DNA of 64,000 nt from the NCBI GenBank assembly GCA_033852075.1, contig JAWSVC010000021.1:11268-75267 (forward strand), read 5' to 3'. Below are positions 34,380-43,018 of this stretch, in pieces. The first letter of the stretch is position 1; every line of letters starts with the position of its first letter. The notes below the pieces were generated by a model. The model was not told where the DNA came from, did no database searches, and was given only the letters and a program-made list of their open reading frames with translations. The position numbers and the translations under genes were made by a program. Source of the stretch: QZLE01 sp033852075. GTDB lineage: Bacteria > Pseudomonadota > Gammaproteobacteria > QZLD01.

Positions 34380-35765
34380 TCACCCCACCTCCCAAGGAGC
34401 GGGCTTATCAATAATTTTCCACAATGGATTGTTTATTGTTCTATCAAGCTCTTTAGCTAAAATCAGCATTCCTTCATATCCGGCATAGGGTTGTTCCCGC
34501 TCTTGATTGATATGTAAGAATGGAATGCGAGCCTTCAATGATGTGTACATATTCCTTCCACCGGCAACCAACACATCTACATTGTATGCATCACACAACC
34601 GAATCAGGTTTTCCGGGTTACCATTGTCTACCATCTGGATGTCATCCCCGGTAATCATTTTGATGCGTTGTTTATCCTCCGGCGTGGATTTTTTTACTCC
34701 AGTGGCAACAACTTTCATACCTAAATCATCTTGCAATGCCGAAAGTACCGACCAGGATTTAACTCCACCGGTATAAAGCAGTGCGCTTTTACCGGAAAGC
34801 CTTTCGCGATATTCATCCAAATCGAAATTTATCTTTTCTTCTTCCTCGGCAATCAATTCTTCAGTGCGTTTTATCAGGTCATCATCACCTATCATTGCTG
34901 CAATACTACGCAATGCATTTGAGGTATCTCTAACCCCATAAAAGCTACCTTCAAACCAGGGAATGCCATACTTCTGTTCCAATCCCCGGGCAACGTTAAG
35001 TAAAGCTCTGGAACAAACAACCATGGTCACATCGGCTCGATGCATCGTCTGAACTTCATTAAAACGCGCATCTCCGGATAAGGAACCTCTAACATTTATA
35101 CCGAGTTTGTCCAGAAGTGGTAAAACATGCCAAAACTCACCGGCAATATTATATTCACCAACAAGATTAAGATGGTAAATCTTATGACCAGCAGGTGTTT
35201 TTTCCGGAAATGGTTTTGGTTCTGCAGTACCAATAACCTTTTTCAACATAACATCCCCGGCCACACGGTTACCAAAGTTCTTGCTACCGTAAAACCCTGC
35301 TGCCGGAAGGTGAATTACCGGTACACCTAATTTATCTTGCGCAGCCTTACATGCTGAAGCAACATCATCTCCAACCAAAGCAGTAAGACAGGTCTCATAG
35401 ACAAAAACAGCCTTGGGAGAATAATCGTTAACTGCTTGGCGAATACTGTGTATTAGGCGTGCCTCACCTCTACCCATAACCACATCTAATTCATTCAGAT
35501 CTGTGGTCATTCCCATTTTGTAAAAACTTTCACCAGTGGTTCCGGAACCTCTGATTCCCCAAGCACTACCGGTACACGCTATAGAGCCATGCACTATGTG
35601 TGCAACATCAGTTATTGGCAACAGGGCTATCAAAGCTCCATCAAGGGTGCATCCTCCAGCTGTTGACCCAGGTGTCGCACGGGAACAACCTTCCTTGTTT
35701 CCACTATTGGAATCACAGGCCGGTTCGTTACGTAATTCTTTTATTTCGGCGTTGCTTAAACTCAT
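34380..35765 (-). CDS. nifE: NifE: alpha subunit of the FeMo-co scaffold NifEN
   Basis: Protein of 461 residues homologous to NifD. Cluster-binding Cys are seen in PGSTAGGCTLDGALIALLPI, HGSIACTGSAWGIRGSG and VYETCLTALVGDD. LNLVGEYNIAGEFWHVLPLL and EGSFYGVRDTSNALRSIAA are typical NifE stretches. It forms a heterotetramer with NifN. It is the second gene of the operon, after nafY. Confidence 0.96.
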   Translation of the reverse strand: MSLSNAEIKELRNEPACDSNSGNKEGCSRATPGSTAGGCTLDGALIALLPITDVAHIVHGSIACTGSAWGIRGSGTTGESFYKMGMTTDLNELDVVMGRGEARLIHSIRQAVNDYSPKAVFVYETCLTALVGDDVASACKAAQDKLGVPVIHLPAAGFYGSKNFGNRVAGDVMLKKVIGTAEPKPFPEKTPAGHKIYHLNLVGEYNIAGEFWHVLPLLDKLGINVRGSLSGDARFNEVQTMHRADVTMVVCSRALLNVARGLEQKYGIPWFEGSFYGVRDTSNALRSIAAMIGDDDLIKRTEELIAEEEEKINFDLDEYRERLSGKSALLYTGGVKSWSVLSALQDDLGMKVVATGVKKSTPEDKQRIKMITGDDIQMVDNGNPENLIRLCDAYNVDVLVAGGRNMYTSLKARIPFLHINQEREQPYAGYEGMLILAKELDRTINNPLWKIIDKPAPWEVG

Positions 35766-35817
35766 AACTATCTCACTTCTACATCTTTGTTTATTAACAC
35801 TTCTTACCTACCAAACC

Positions 35818-35920
35818 TCCGTTCACCCTGAGCACGAGGAACGAGTAGTCGAAGGGCAATAACTTATATTTATATTAATACCGTTGCATACTTCGACTGC
35901 TTCGCGCTCAGCACGAACGG
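35818..35920. repeat. BIME-like paired REP repeat between nafY and nifE
   Basis: CCGTTCACCCTGAGCACGAG (from 35818) and CTTCGACTGCTTCGCGCTCA (from 35891) continuing to GCACGAACGG are inverted units of the same family as 27029-27126. Confidence 0.82.
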
Positions 35921-35943
35921 TATTATTATTTTGCCAGCTCCCC

Positions 35944-36642
35944 CTAAACATGCATCGGAATTTCAGCAGCTTTCACCATCCAACGCGGTGGCGAATTCTG
36001 CATCACTGTCTGCAATTCAGCCAGTTTCTCTAGCGCTGCTATCGGAGCATCTACCTTAATCGGATGCCCACCAAATCGGGTAAATCGAGCCGCTGCAGGT
36101 CCCCAGATAGAACATGCTATCAGCATATTACAATCCTTAAGCATATCCGCCCTGCGAATTGAACGATCAACATCCAACCCTGCTTTCTGGTCCGCATCCA
36201 AACCGGAACGAATATCAATCAAACGCACTTCAGTTGCAGATATCTGATATATCAAAAATCTTTCGCAAGAACCAAAGTGGCCATCTATAACCTCTGCTGA
36301 ATTTGAGGCACAAGCCACTCTGATAGATCCGGGCATTTCATCTTCACAATAAGATTCAATTTCAGGTAACGGCTCTTGATTCATCTCTATGTCACCTTTC
36401 AGAAAACCAATTGCCTGACGCAACATAGGACCAGGAACATCCTTCATATCACCATGGGCTGCCTGTTTCATCATACTGGGCGTTAGACTATCCAATCCAT
36501 TCTGGGTTAATGGCAAGCCGATACAATCATCAAGCACTGTTAACAGACGTCGCGGATCTGTTTCAGGCAATGCGCGCGCGGCCAGTGCAATGCGCAAAGC
36601 GACATCGCGATGAATGTTTATATCTATGGCCGAATCATTCAT
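35944..36642 (-). CDS. nafY: NafY/NifY: FeMo-co-binding nitrogenase accessory protein
   Basis: Protein of 232 residues in two parts. An N-terminal helical domain (about 10-85, ALAARALPETDPRRLLTVLD) resembles the NafY dinitrogenase-binding domain. A C-terminal NifX/NafY core (SIRVACASNSAEVIDGHFGS, then ACSIWGPAAARFTRFGGHPI) would bind FeMo-co. NafY/NifY stabilises apo-NifDK and helps cofactor insertion. It is the first gene of nafY-nifE-nifN-nifX, divergent from nifH. NifY and NafY cannot be separated safely by eye. Confidence 0.88.
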   Translation of the reverse strand: MNDSAIDINIHRDVALRIALAARALPETDPRRLLTVLDDCIGLPLTQNGLDSLTPSMMKQAAHGDMKDVPGPMLRQAIGFLKGDIEMNQEPLPEIESYCEDEMPGSIRVACASNSAEVIDGHFGSCERFLIYQISATEVRLIDIRSGLDADQKAGLDVDRSIRRADMLKDCNMLIACSIWGPAAARFTRFGGHPIKVDAPIAALEKLAELQTVMQNSPPRWMVKAAEIPMHV

Positions 36643-36700
36643 ATCATACCTCCACTACAGGATTTTAGATTCAGGGACAGGCTGGCTGTATCATCACTAA

Positions 36701-36717
36701 TACAAATGGCATGCCAA
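36701..36717 (-). promoter_or_regulatory. Candidate sigma-54 promoter of the nafY-nifENX operon
   Basis: The minus strand reads TTGGCATGCCATTTGTAT. The -24 half is good; the -12 half is TTGT rather than TTGC. Spacing is correct at 10 bases. Two NifA sites lie 60-115 bases upstream. Confidence 0.6.
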
Positions 36718-36772
36718 GCACAGACCGCCAATATTACTCGTTGTTTTTAAAGGATTTATTTTTTGAGCGCGC

Positions 36773-36788
36773 TGTTACAAACACAACA
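36773..36788. promoter_or_regulatory. NifA upstream activator site (nafY side, proximal)
   Basis: Exact TGT-N10-ACA: TGT at 36773-36775 and ACA at 36786-36788. Confidence 0.75.
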
Positions 36789-36812
36789 ATCAAGCAACCA
36801 ACAACAACATTA

Positions 36813-36828
36813 TGTAGCAATCACTACA
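36813..36828. promoter_or_regulatory. NifA upstream activator site (nafY side, distal)
   Basis: TGTAGCAATCACTACA: an exact TGT-N10-ACA whose flanks are also palindromic (TGTAG/CTACA). It is very like the sites at 31557 and 42556. Confidence 0.85.
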
Positions 36829-36929
36829 ATGAGTGCATCAAAACCTATCCCTTTTTTCACCCCCCCCTATTATTCATAAGAAATGTCCGTCATCCCCAAC
36901 TAAAAGAAATCGTCATCCCCAACTTGATT

Positions 36930-37055
36930 CACTACTGTCCGGGGAAANNGCTCAGGGAACTTGAAAAATTTAAGTCTAAAATCACCTGTTTCATTCAGAA
37001 ACCTTGCTACGCATGGCTTTCCAAAGACAGGTAATATTTTCCCCGGACAGTAGTG
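36930..37055. mobile_element. MITE-like transposon, copy 2 (assembly gap inside)
   Basis: Ends are CACTACTGTCCGGGGAAA and its complement. A perfect 10-base target duplication CAACTTGATT lies at 36920-36929 and 37056-37065, inside a different hairpin (ATCCCCAA/TTGGGGAT). Two Ns at 36948-36949 replace about 39 bases present in copy 1. In the 683-base gap 36643-37325 it separates the nafY control region from that of nifH. Confidence 0.85.
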
Positions 37056-37136
37056 CAACTTGATTGGGGATCTCAACAACGCATGCGCATCTCTAGTTAT
37101 GAACGTGATTATGAGAAGGAATAACACCGTGTATTT

Positions 37137-37152
37137 TGTAGCTCTTCAAACA
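37137..37152. promoter_or_regulatory. NifA upstream activator site of nifH
   Basis: Exact TGT-N10-ACA (TGTAGCTCTTCAAACA), about 90 bases upstream of the -24 element. Confidence 0.85.
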
Positions 37153-37239
37153 TTTTGTCGCAATATTGTAAGACAAGTTACCAACCAACACTTACCAGTT
37201 AGTCAACTATAAACAACAAGTTACAGCAATAAAAAATTA

Positions 37240-37256
37240 TGGCATGCAATGTGCTT
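37240..37256 (+). promoter_or_regulatory. Sigma-54 promoter of nifHDKT
   Basis: TGGCATGCAATGTGCTT: GG at 37241-37242 and GC at 37253-37254, 10 bases apart. The predicted start is near 37266, about 60 bases before the nifH ATG. Confidence 0.85.
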
Positions 37257-37325
37257 ATGGTGATATTGAAGAGCCCGGCAACAGATTACGTTGTTGAGTA
37301 ACATTAAATATTAGGAGTTATTATC

Positions 37326-38225
37326 ATGGCTAAAAAAATTCGTCAATGCGCCATCTACGGTAAAGGTGGTATCGGCAAATCCACAACCACACAAAACTTG
37401 GTTGCTGCTCTAGCCGAGTCTGGCAAGAAAGTAATGATCGTCGGCTGCGATCCTAAAGCTGATTCAACCCGCCTGATCCTTCACTCTAAAGCTCAAACTA
37501 GCGTGATGAATCTAGCAGCCAAACAAGGTTCTGTTGAAGACCTTGAACTAGAAGATGTATTGGAAGTTGGCTTTGGTGGCGTGAAATGTGTTGAGTCTGG
37601 TGGTCCTGAACCTGGTGTTGGTTGTGCCGGACGTGGCGTAATTACTGCTATCAACTTCCTTGAAGAAGAAGGCGCTTATGATGACGAGCTTGATTTCGTA
37701 TTTTACGATGTACTAGGTGACGTGGTATGCGGTGGTTTCGCTATGCCGATTCGTGAAAACAAAGCGGAAGAGATCTACATCGTTGTATCTGGCGAGATGA
37801 TGGCCATGTATGCAGCCAACAACATTTCTAAAGGTATCGGCAAATATGCAACCTCAGGTAAAGTACGTTTAGCAGGACTTATCTGTAACAGCCGTAATAC
37901 CGACCGCGAAGACGAACTAATCATGGCATTAGCCGAACGCCTTGGAACTACAATGATCCACTTCGTGCCTCGTGACAATGTAGTACAACACGCTGAAATT
38001 CGTCGTATGACCGTAATCGAATACAACCCTGAAGCTAACCAAGCGGATGAGTATCGTACACTAGCACAAAAGGTTGTCGACAATACAAGATTCGTTATTC
38101 CAACTCCGCTAGAGATGGAAGAACTTGAAGAGTTGTTAATGGAGTTTGGCATCATGGATGTCGAAGATGAATCTATCGTCGGTCAGACAGCAGCTGAAGC
38201 AGCGGCGGCAGCAGCCGACGCCTAA
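37326..38225 (+). CDS. nifH: NifH: nitrogenase Fe protein (dinitrogenase reductase)
   Basis: ATP-dependent electron donor to NifDK, 299 residues. The P-loop is YGKGGIGKST (11-20). The [4Fe-4S] Cys are in GVGCAGRGVIT (C100) and DVVCGGFAMPI (C135). Arg103 in CAGRG is the residue DraT ADP-ribosylates, and it is present. The C-terminus is Ala-rich. A GGAG Shine-Dalgarno precedes the ATG. It heads nifHDKT under a NifA/sigma-54 promoter. Confidence 0.98.
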   Translation: MAKKIRQCAIYGKGGIGKSTTTQNLVAALAESGKKVMIVGCDPKADSTRLILHSKAQTSVMNLAAKQGSVEDLELEDVLEVGFGGVKCVESGGPEPGVGCAGRGVITAINFLEEEGAYDDELDFVFYDVLGDVVCGGFAMPIRENKAEEIYIVVSGEMMAMYAANNISKGIGKYATSGKVRLAGLICNSRNTDREDELIMALAERLGTTMIHFVPRDNVVQHAEIRRMTVIEYNPEANQADEYRTLAQKVVDNTRFVIPTPLEMEELEELLMEFGIMDVEDESIVGQTAAEAAAAAADA

Positions 38226-38259
38226 ATAACTTAGCCAATATTAATAATAGGAGAAATCC

Positions 38260-39729
38260 ATGACTAAGCCTAACCGCGAACAAAACGAAGCCCTGATTAA
38301 AGAGGTGCTGGATTTTTATCCGGAACGAACCAGAAAAGATCGTGCCAAACATTTAATGGTTAACGATAAAAAGCTGGAGTCATCCAAAAAGTGTATAACC
38401 TCCAATCGCAAATCATTCCCTGGAGTGATGACCATGCGCGGTTGCGCTTACGCCGGTTCAAGAGGTGTAGTATTTGGACCAATGAAAGATATTCTAGATA
38501 TTTCTCACGGCCCTGTTGGCTGCGGTCAATACTCACGTGCTGGCAGAAGAAACTACATCACAGGTATGGGCGGCATTGATGTATTTGGTGATCTGAACTG
38601 CACCTCTGATTTTCAGGAAAAAGACATCGTATTTGGTGGTGACAAGAAACTAGCCAAGTTGATTCAGGAATCGGAAACCATGTTTCCACTAACCAAAGCG
38701 ATCGCAATTCAATCAGAATGCCCAGTAGGTCTGATTGGTGATGACATCGAGGCAGTAGCCAAAAAGTCATCTGCTGAAATCGGCAAGCCGATAATACCAT
38801 TACGCTGTGAGGGTTTTAGAGGTGTTTCACAATCACTTGGACACCATATTGCCAACGATGGATTGCGTGATTACGTTGTCCACAACCGTGATGGTAAAAA
38901 ATTCGAAGGAACTCCATATGATGTCGCACTTCTGGGTGACTATAACATCGGTGGTGATGCTTGGGCATCACGCAGACTGCTAGAAGAAATTGGGTTACGT
39001 GTAATCGGCCAGTGGTCTGGTGACGCATCCCTTGCAGAGATGGAAAATACTCCAAACGCTAAGCTTAATCTTCTGCACTGCTATCGTTCCATGAACTACA
39101 TCAGCCGTCACATGGAAGAAAAATATGGTATTCCATGGACAGAATTCAACTTCTTCGGCCCAACCAAGATCGCTGAATCATTACGCATGATCGCGGGTTA
39201 CTTTGACGACAAAATCAAAGAAAACGTTGAGAAGGTTATTAAAAAATACACTCCTTCAATGGATGCCATCATAGCCAAATACAGACCTCGTCTGGAAGGC
39301 AAGAAAGTGATGCTGTATGTGGGTGGCCTACGTCCTCGCCATACGATTGGTGCCTATGAAGATCTAGGTATGGAAGTAGTTGGTACCGGCTATGAATTTG
39401 CTCACAACGACGATTATGACCGTACCATCAAAGATATGAAAGATTCTACTCTGATCTTTGATGATGCTTCAGGTTATGAGCTGGATGAATTTGTAAAGGC
39501 ACTGAAACCAGATTTGGTTGGCTCAGGAATCAAAGAAAAATATCCATTCCACAAAATGGGTGTTCCTTTCAGACAGATGCACTCCTGGGACTATTCCGGC
39601 CCTTATCATGGTTACGACGGATTCGCGGTATTTGCACGCGACATGGATATGACCATAAACAACCCATGCTGGGACAAAATGGTTGCACCATGGGCAGAAG
39701 CTCCAGCGCACATGAGAAAGTCTGGCTAA
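38260..39729 (+). CDS. nifD: NifD: nitrogenase MoFe protein alpha chain
   Basis: Catalytic alpha subunit, 489 residues. P-cluster Cys are in MTMRGCAYAGSRGVVF, HGPVGCGQYS and SECPVGLIGDD. The FeMo-co ligand Cys is in NLLHCYRSMNYISRHMEEKY, and the ligand His in FRQMHSWDYSGPYHGYDG. The VGGLRPRHTIGAYEDLGMEV loop is the Mo-nitrogenase form, arguing against VnfD or AnfD. It follows nifH by 34 bases. Confidence 0.98.
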   Translation: MTKPNREQNEALIKEVLDFYPERTRKDRAKHLMVNDKKLESSKKCITSNRKSFPGVMTMRGCAYAGSRGVVFGPMKDILDISHGPVGCGQYSRAGRRNYITGMGGIDVFGDLNCTSDFQEKDIVFGGDKKLAKLIQESETMFPLTKAIAIQSECPVGLIGDDIEAVAKKSSAEIGKPIIPLRCEGFRGVSQSLGHHIANDGLRDYVVHNRDGKKFEGTPYDVALLGDYNIGGDAWASRRLLEEIGLRVIGQWSGDASLAEMENTPNAKLNLLHCYRSMNYISRHMEEKYGIPWTEFNFFGPTKIAESLRMIAGYFDDKIKENVEKVIKKYTPSMDAIIAKYRPRLEGKKVMLYVGGLRPRHTIGAYEDLGMEVVGTGYEFAHNDDYDRTIKDMKDSTLIFDDASGYELDEFVKALKPDLVGSGIKEKYPFHKMGVPFRQMHSWDYSGPYHGYDGFAVFARDMDMTINNPCWDKMVAPWAEAPAHMRKSG

Positions 39730-39803
39730 GTACGCACTGACATCACCATCTTAATAACTATAGCTCGTATTAATCCATAGTTGGTACGGGCTAGGAGTAA
39801 AGT

Positions 39804-41372
39804 ATGCAAAATGTAGATAATATTAAACCGTCATATCCTCTGTTCTGTGATAAAGAATACGAAAAGATGTTCAATACCAAGAGATCTGTATTCGAAGAAC
39901 AGCATCCAAAGAAAAAAGTGGAAGAAACCTTCCAGTGGACCACCACTCAAGAGTATCAGGATCTAAACTTCGAACGCGAAGCTCTAACAATCAACCCTGC
40001 CAAGGCCTGCCAACCACTTGGTGCAGCACTTTGCGGTGTAGGTTTTCACAAAACATTGGTATATATCCACGGTTCACAAGGCTGTGTGGCATATTTCCGC
40101 ACCTACTTCAACCGTCATTTTAAAGAGCCATTCGCAATCATTGCTGATTCAATGACTGAGGATGCTGCTGTGTTTGGTGGACAAAAAAATGTCCACGAAG
40201 GACTGCACAACGCTCATAAGCTTTACGATGCTGAAATGATAGCAGTATCAACCACATGTATCGCCGAGGTAATCGGGGACGACCTTAACGCATTCATCAA
40301 CAATGCTAAAAATGAAGGCTACATACCTAAAGAATTCCCGGTACCACATGCTGCTACACCATCATTTGTTGGTTCGCACATCACCGGTTGGGACAACATG
40401 TGTGAAGGCATATTGAGCTACTTCACCCTTAATCATATGGAAGGCAAAGAAGTTGGCTGGAACGGCAAGATTAACTTCGTGCCAGGCTTTGAAACCTATC
40501 TAGGCAACTTCCGTGTAATCAAGCGTTACATGAAGGAGATGGATTTAGATTTCACTCTATTGTCTGATCCTGAAGAAGTATTAGATACTCCAGCTGATGG
40601 CGAGTTCCAGATGTATGCCGGCGGCACAACTCAGCAAGAAGTAAAAGATGCTCCAAACGCAATAACTACCGTACTGCTGCAACCACTGTCATTGAACAAA
40701 ACCAAGAAATTTGTTCAAGGCACCTGGAATCACGAAGTACCTGACCTACAAATTCCTATGGGAGTTTCAGCTACTGATGAGTTCATGATGAAAATTTCTG
40801 AGCTTACCGGTAAAGAAATTCCGGAATCAATCACCAAGGAACGTGGTCGTCTTATAGACATGATGACTGATTCGCACCAGTGGTTACACGGCAAGAAAAT
40901 GGCAATGTACGGAGATCCTGATTTCCTATTAGGCCTTACCAGCTTCCTGCTTGAATTAGGCATCGAACCTACACACATCGTTTGCAACAACGGTAACAAA
41001 CGTTGGGAAAAAGCAATGCAAAAAGTTCTGGATGCATCACCATATGGAGCCAGCGCCAAGTTATACTCTGGAGCTGACCTGTGGCATCTACGCAGCCTGT
41101 GCTTTACCGACAAGCCAGACTTCCTGATTGGAAACAGCTACGGCAAATTCATCCAACGCGACACATTGCACAAAGGCGAGGAATTCGAAGTACCACTAAT
41201 CCGTATCGGTTTCCCTCTTTTCGACCGTCATCACCTGCATCGCAATACAACTTTAGGTTATGAAGGCGGGATGTACATCCTGACTACACTAGTTAACGCG
41301 GTACTGGAAGATATCGATCAAAAGACCAAGAAACTTGGCGTAACTGATTTCAACTACGATCTGATTCGCTAA
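39804..41372 (+). CDS. nifK: NifK: nitrogenase MoFe protein beta chain
   Basis: Beta subunit of 522 residues, forming alpha2-beta2 with NifD. It contributes P-cluster Cys (INPAKACQPLGAALCGVGF, HGSQGCVAYFRTYFNRHF, STTCIAEVIGDD). The ~50-residue N-terminal extension typical of Mo-type NifK is present. The C-terminal LIRIGFPLFDRHHLHR matches the family. It follows nifD by 74 bases. Confidence 0.98.
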   Translation: MQNVDNIKPSYPLFCDKEYEKMFNTKRSVFEEQHPKKKVEETFQWTTTQEYQDLNFEREALTINPAKACQPLGAALCGVGFHKTLVYIHGSQGCVAYFRTYFNRHFKEPFAIIADSMTEDAAVFGGQKNVHEGLHNAHKLYDAEMIAVSTTCIAEVIGDDLNAFINNAKNEGYIPKEFPVPHAATPSFVGSHITGWDNMCEGILSYFTLNHMEGKEVGWNGKINFVPGFETYLGNFRVIKRYMKEMDLDFTLLSDPEEVLDTPADGEFQMYAGGTTQQEVKDAPNAITTVLLQPLSLNKTKKFVQGTWNHEVPDLQIPMGVSATDEFMMKISELTGKEIPESITKERGRLIDMMTDSHQWLHGKKMAMYGDPDFLLGLTSFLLELGIEPTHIVCNNGNKRWEKAMQKVLDASPYGASAKLYSGADLWHLRSLCFTDKPDFLIGNSYGKFIQRDTLHKGEEFEVPLIRIGFPLFDRHHLHRNTTLGYEGGMYILTTLVNAVLEDIDQKTKKLGVTDFNYDLIR

Positions 41373-41389
41373 AAGGGAGGATGGAAGCC

Positions 41390-41617
41390 ATGGCTAATAT
41401 CATGATTCGTCAAGGTAACAATGGTGGTTTGGTATTTTACCTTCCCAAGCGTGATATAGAGGCAGATATTGCTTCCATTGAGTTCGACACCCCGGACAAA
41501 TGGGGTGGCGAACTTCGCCTGGAGAACGGTGGCATCTATCACTTTGCACCGATAGCAAAACCTGACCGATTACCTATATCGGTAAGGGCAACGCGAATCA
41601 GCAAAGCGGAAGATTGA
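41390..41617 (+). CDS. nifT: NifT/FixU: small nitrogen-fixation protein
   Basis: Protein of 75 residues from the ATG at 41390, with GGGAGG correctly spaced; an in-frame ATG at 41381 lies too close to that Shine-Dalgarno. MANIMIRQGNNGGLVFYLPK and ENGGIYHFAPIAKPDRLPISV match NifT/FixU. The role is unresolved in the literature and it is usually dispensable. It lies 17 bases after nifK. Confidence 0.93.
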   Translation: MANIMIRQGNNGGLVFYLPKRDIEADIASIEFDTPDKWGGELRLENGGIYHFAPIAKPDRLPISVRATRISKAED

Positions 41618-41642
41618 TACCGCAGACAACTTATAACCCATG

Positions 41643-41674
41643 CCCCTGACTTAAAAACCCAGGGGTATTATTTT
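41643..41674 (+). terminator. Probable terminator after nifT
   Basis: CCCCTG (41643-41648) pairs with CAGGGG (41660-41665), followed by TATTATTTT. The stem is short and the loop is 11 bases. Confidence 0.55.
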
Positions 41675-41682
41675 GCAAACCA

Positions 41683-41781
41683 GAATAATTGGGTGCGGAG
41701 TAACAAATAAGCCATCTCATAGAATACTGAATCAGCACCTATAATCTATGACGCTTAATTTTACTCCGGCCCCAATTATTC
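41683..41781. mobile_element. Second MITE-like element, about 100 bp, nifT-fdxB gap
   Basis: The left end GAATAATTGGGTGCGGAGTA pairs with the right end TTACTCCGGCCCCAATTATT with few mismatches, and the pairing continues inward (AAGC/GCTTAA). There is no coding capacity. It is unrelated to the CACTACTGTCC family. Confidence 0.65.
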
Positions 41782-41822
41782 AAACATCAACAACACGTTA
41801 ACTTATTTATAAGGAGTTAAAC

Positions 41823-42098
41823 ATGAGCGAATATACTGCTGAAACGAAGGGCGGGTCACCATGGACGCCAGAGTTCATAAAATCATTGGACCCAGAAAGC
41901 TGTATAGCATGCGGACGCTGCTTTAAAGTCTGTCCGCGTGACGTACTGGATTTTGTCGCCAGTGACGAGGATGATGACGAAGACGTCAGTGCTGCAGCTA
42001 AAATGGTAATTAAAGATGCCAGTGACTGCATCGGCTGCGGAGCATGCGGACGCGTATGTGCGAAAAACAGCTTCTCTTTTGAAGCTAAGGAAGCATAG
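41823..42098 (+). CDS. fdxB: FdxB: nif-specific 2[4Fe-4S] ferredoxin III
   Basis: Ferredoxin of 91 residues with two cluster motifs: CIACGRCFKVCPRDVL and CIGCGACGRVCAKNSF. An Asp/Glu-rich loop (ASDEDDDEDVS) sits between them. The N-terminus (SPWTPEFIKSLDPESCIACG) is that of ferredoxin III, nif-specific. It probably donates electrons during nitrogenase function or cofactor assembly. AAGGAG precedes the ATG. Confidence 0.95.
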   Translation: MSEYTAETKGGSPWTPEFIKSLDPESCIACGRCFKVCPRDVLDFVASDEDDDEDVSAAAKMVIKDASDCIGCGACGRVCAKNSFSFEAKEA

Positions 42099-42160
42099 GT
42101 CTCTCGATATTTAACTGGATACTGGTCGACACCGTATGAATGACATTATTTATGATGTCG

Positions 42161-42185
42161 TCATCCCGGCGAAGGCCGGGATCCA
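42161..42185. repeat. REP-like hairpin
   Basis: ATCCCGGC (42163-42170) pairs with GCCGGGAT (42175-42182) over GAAG. It is a variant of the hairpin family that hosts the MITE insertions. Confidence 0.7.
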
Positions 42186-42301
42186 GCATCTCTAACTAAA
42201 TATTTGACCATAACTATCATTCTAGCAAGAATATAACCATCTAATAACACTAAACTTTCAGTGCATTATTTCCATGATTTTTCTGGATACCGGCCTTCGC
42301 C

Positions 42302-42423
42302 CACTGCTGTCCGGGGAAANNAGGGAGCTTGAAAAATTTAAGTCTAAAATCACCAGCTTCATTCCAGAACCTTGCTCAACATTGCTTTCCTAAGGTTCGC
42401 AATATTTTACCCGGACAGCAGTG
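42302..42423. mobile_element. MITE-like transposon, copy 3 (assembly gap inside)
   Basis: Ends are CACTGCTGTCCGGGGAAA and its complement. A perfect GGCCTTCGCC target duplication lies at 42292-42301 and 42424-42433, splitting a GATACCGGCC...GCCGGTATGACG hairpin. Two Ns occur at 42320-42321. In the 590-base gap 42099-42688 it is followed by a solo right end and then the iscA control region. Confidence 0.85.
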
Positions 42424-42457
42424 GGCCTTCGCCGGTATGACGTAATTTTATGCAATT

Positions 42458-42478
42458 TATTTTCCCCAGACAGCAATG
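42458..42478. repeat. Solo right end of the MITE family
   Basis: TTTTCCCCAGACAGCAATG resembles the MITE right terminus with one change. There is no matching left end nearby. Confidence 0.6.
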
Positions 42479-42555
42479 CAACTTCGCAAAACAACAGTTA
42501 TTCTTAAACAACCTTTGGAATAAACTTGCCCCCTTTGCAACATCATGGTGCGTTT

Positions 42556-42571
42556 TGTAGCAAACCCCACA
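42556..42571. promoter_or_regulatory. NifA upstream activator site of the iscA-nifWZ operon
   Basis: TGTAGCAAACCCCACA: exact TGT-N10-ACA, about 70 bases upstream of the -24 element. Confidence 0.88.
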
Positions 42572-42627
42572 ACCACCAAAAAACAAAACACCACATAAAA
42601 TCAACATCTTAGAACGCAAATCCGTCA

Positions 42628-42644
42628 TGGCACGCCGCTTGCTA
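42628..42644 (+). promoter_or_regulatory. Sigma-54 promoter of the iscA-nifW-nifZ-GNAT-draT operon
   Basis: TGGCACGCCGCTTGCTA: a full match to the TGGCACG-N4-TTGCW consensus. The predicted start is near 42654, 35 bases before the iscA ATG. Confidence 0.95.
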
Positions 42645-42688
42645 ATCTCTAAATAAAAAAGTAAACAACGACGTAACCGGAGAATGCT

Positions 42689-43018
42689 ATGCTAAATTTC
42701 ACCCCAGCCGCAACAGCGGTTTTACGCAACCACCGACCAGAATCGCCAGATGCAGGCTTTCGCCTGCTGGTTCAAAAAAGCTGCTCCAGCATAAAATATA
42801 CCTTACGTCTGGAACAAGAGATTAAACCCAATGACAAGCTAATCGACCTTGGCGATGGAATCAAATTATTCATAGACGCAGAAACCTTTCCGATGGTTGA
42901 TAATACCAATGTCGACTTCGTTGAAGATGCTGCACAAAGCGGCTTCACGTTTGATAATCCAAACATCACCAGTAGCGGTTGCGCTGGCTGTGAATCTGGC
43001 TGTCAGGAGGCATCATGA
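42689..43018 (+). CDS. Nif-associated IscA/HesB-type Fe-S assembly protein
   Basis: A-type Fe-S carrier of 109 residues. HesB-family features are FTPAATAVLRNHRPESPDAG, LLVQKSCSSIKYTLRLEQE with the first conserved Cys, and the Cys-rich C-terminus SSGCAGCESGCQ. The C-terminal spacing (GCAGCESGC) departs from the usual CGCG, so it may be a variant. It heads the operon. No nifU or nifS is in the window, so it may work with general Isc/Suf machinery. It overlaps nifW by 4 bases. Confidence 0.88.
   Translation: MLNFTPAATAVLRNHRPESPDAGFRLLVQKSCSSIKYTLRLEQEIKPNDKLIDLGDGIKLFIDAETFPMVDNTNVDFVEDAAQSGFTFDNPNITSSGCAGCESGCQEAS

Noticed and set aside
37142..37177. TGTCGCAATATTGTAAGACA as a second NifA site at nifH
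   Set aside because: The spacing is 14, not 10, and the alternative TGT-N10-ACC has the wrong last base.
41660..41677. GG-N10-GC in AGGGGTATTATTTTGCAA as a sigma-54 promoter for fdxB
   Set aside because: The -24 half is poor, it overlaps the nifT terminator stem, and no NifA site is nearby.
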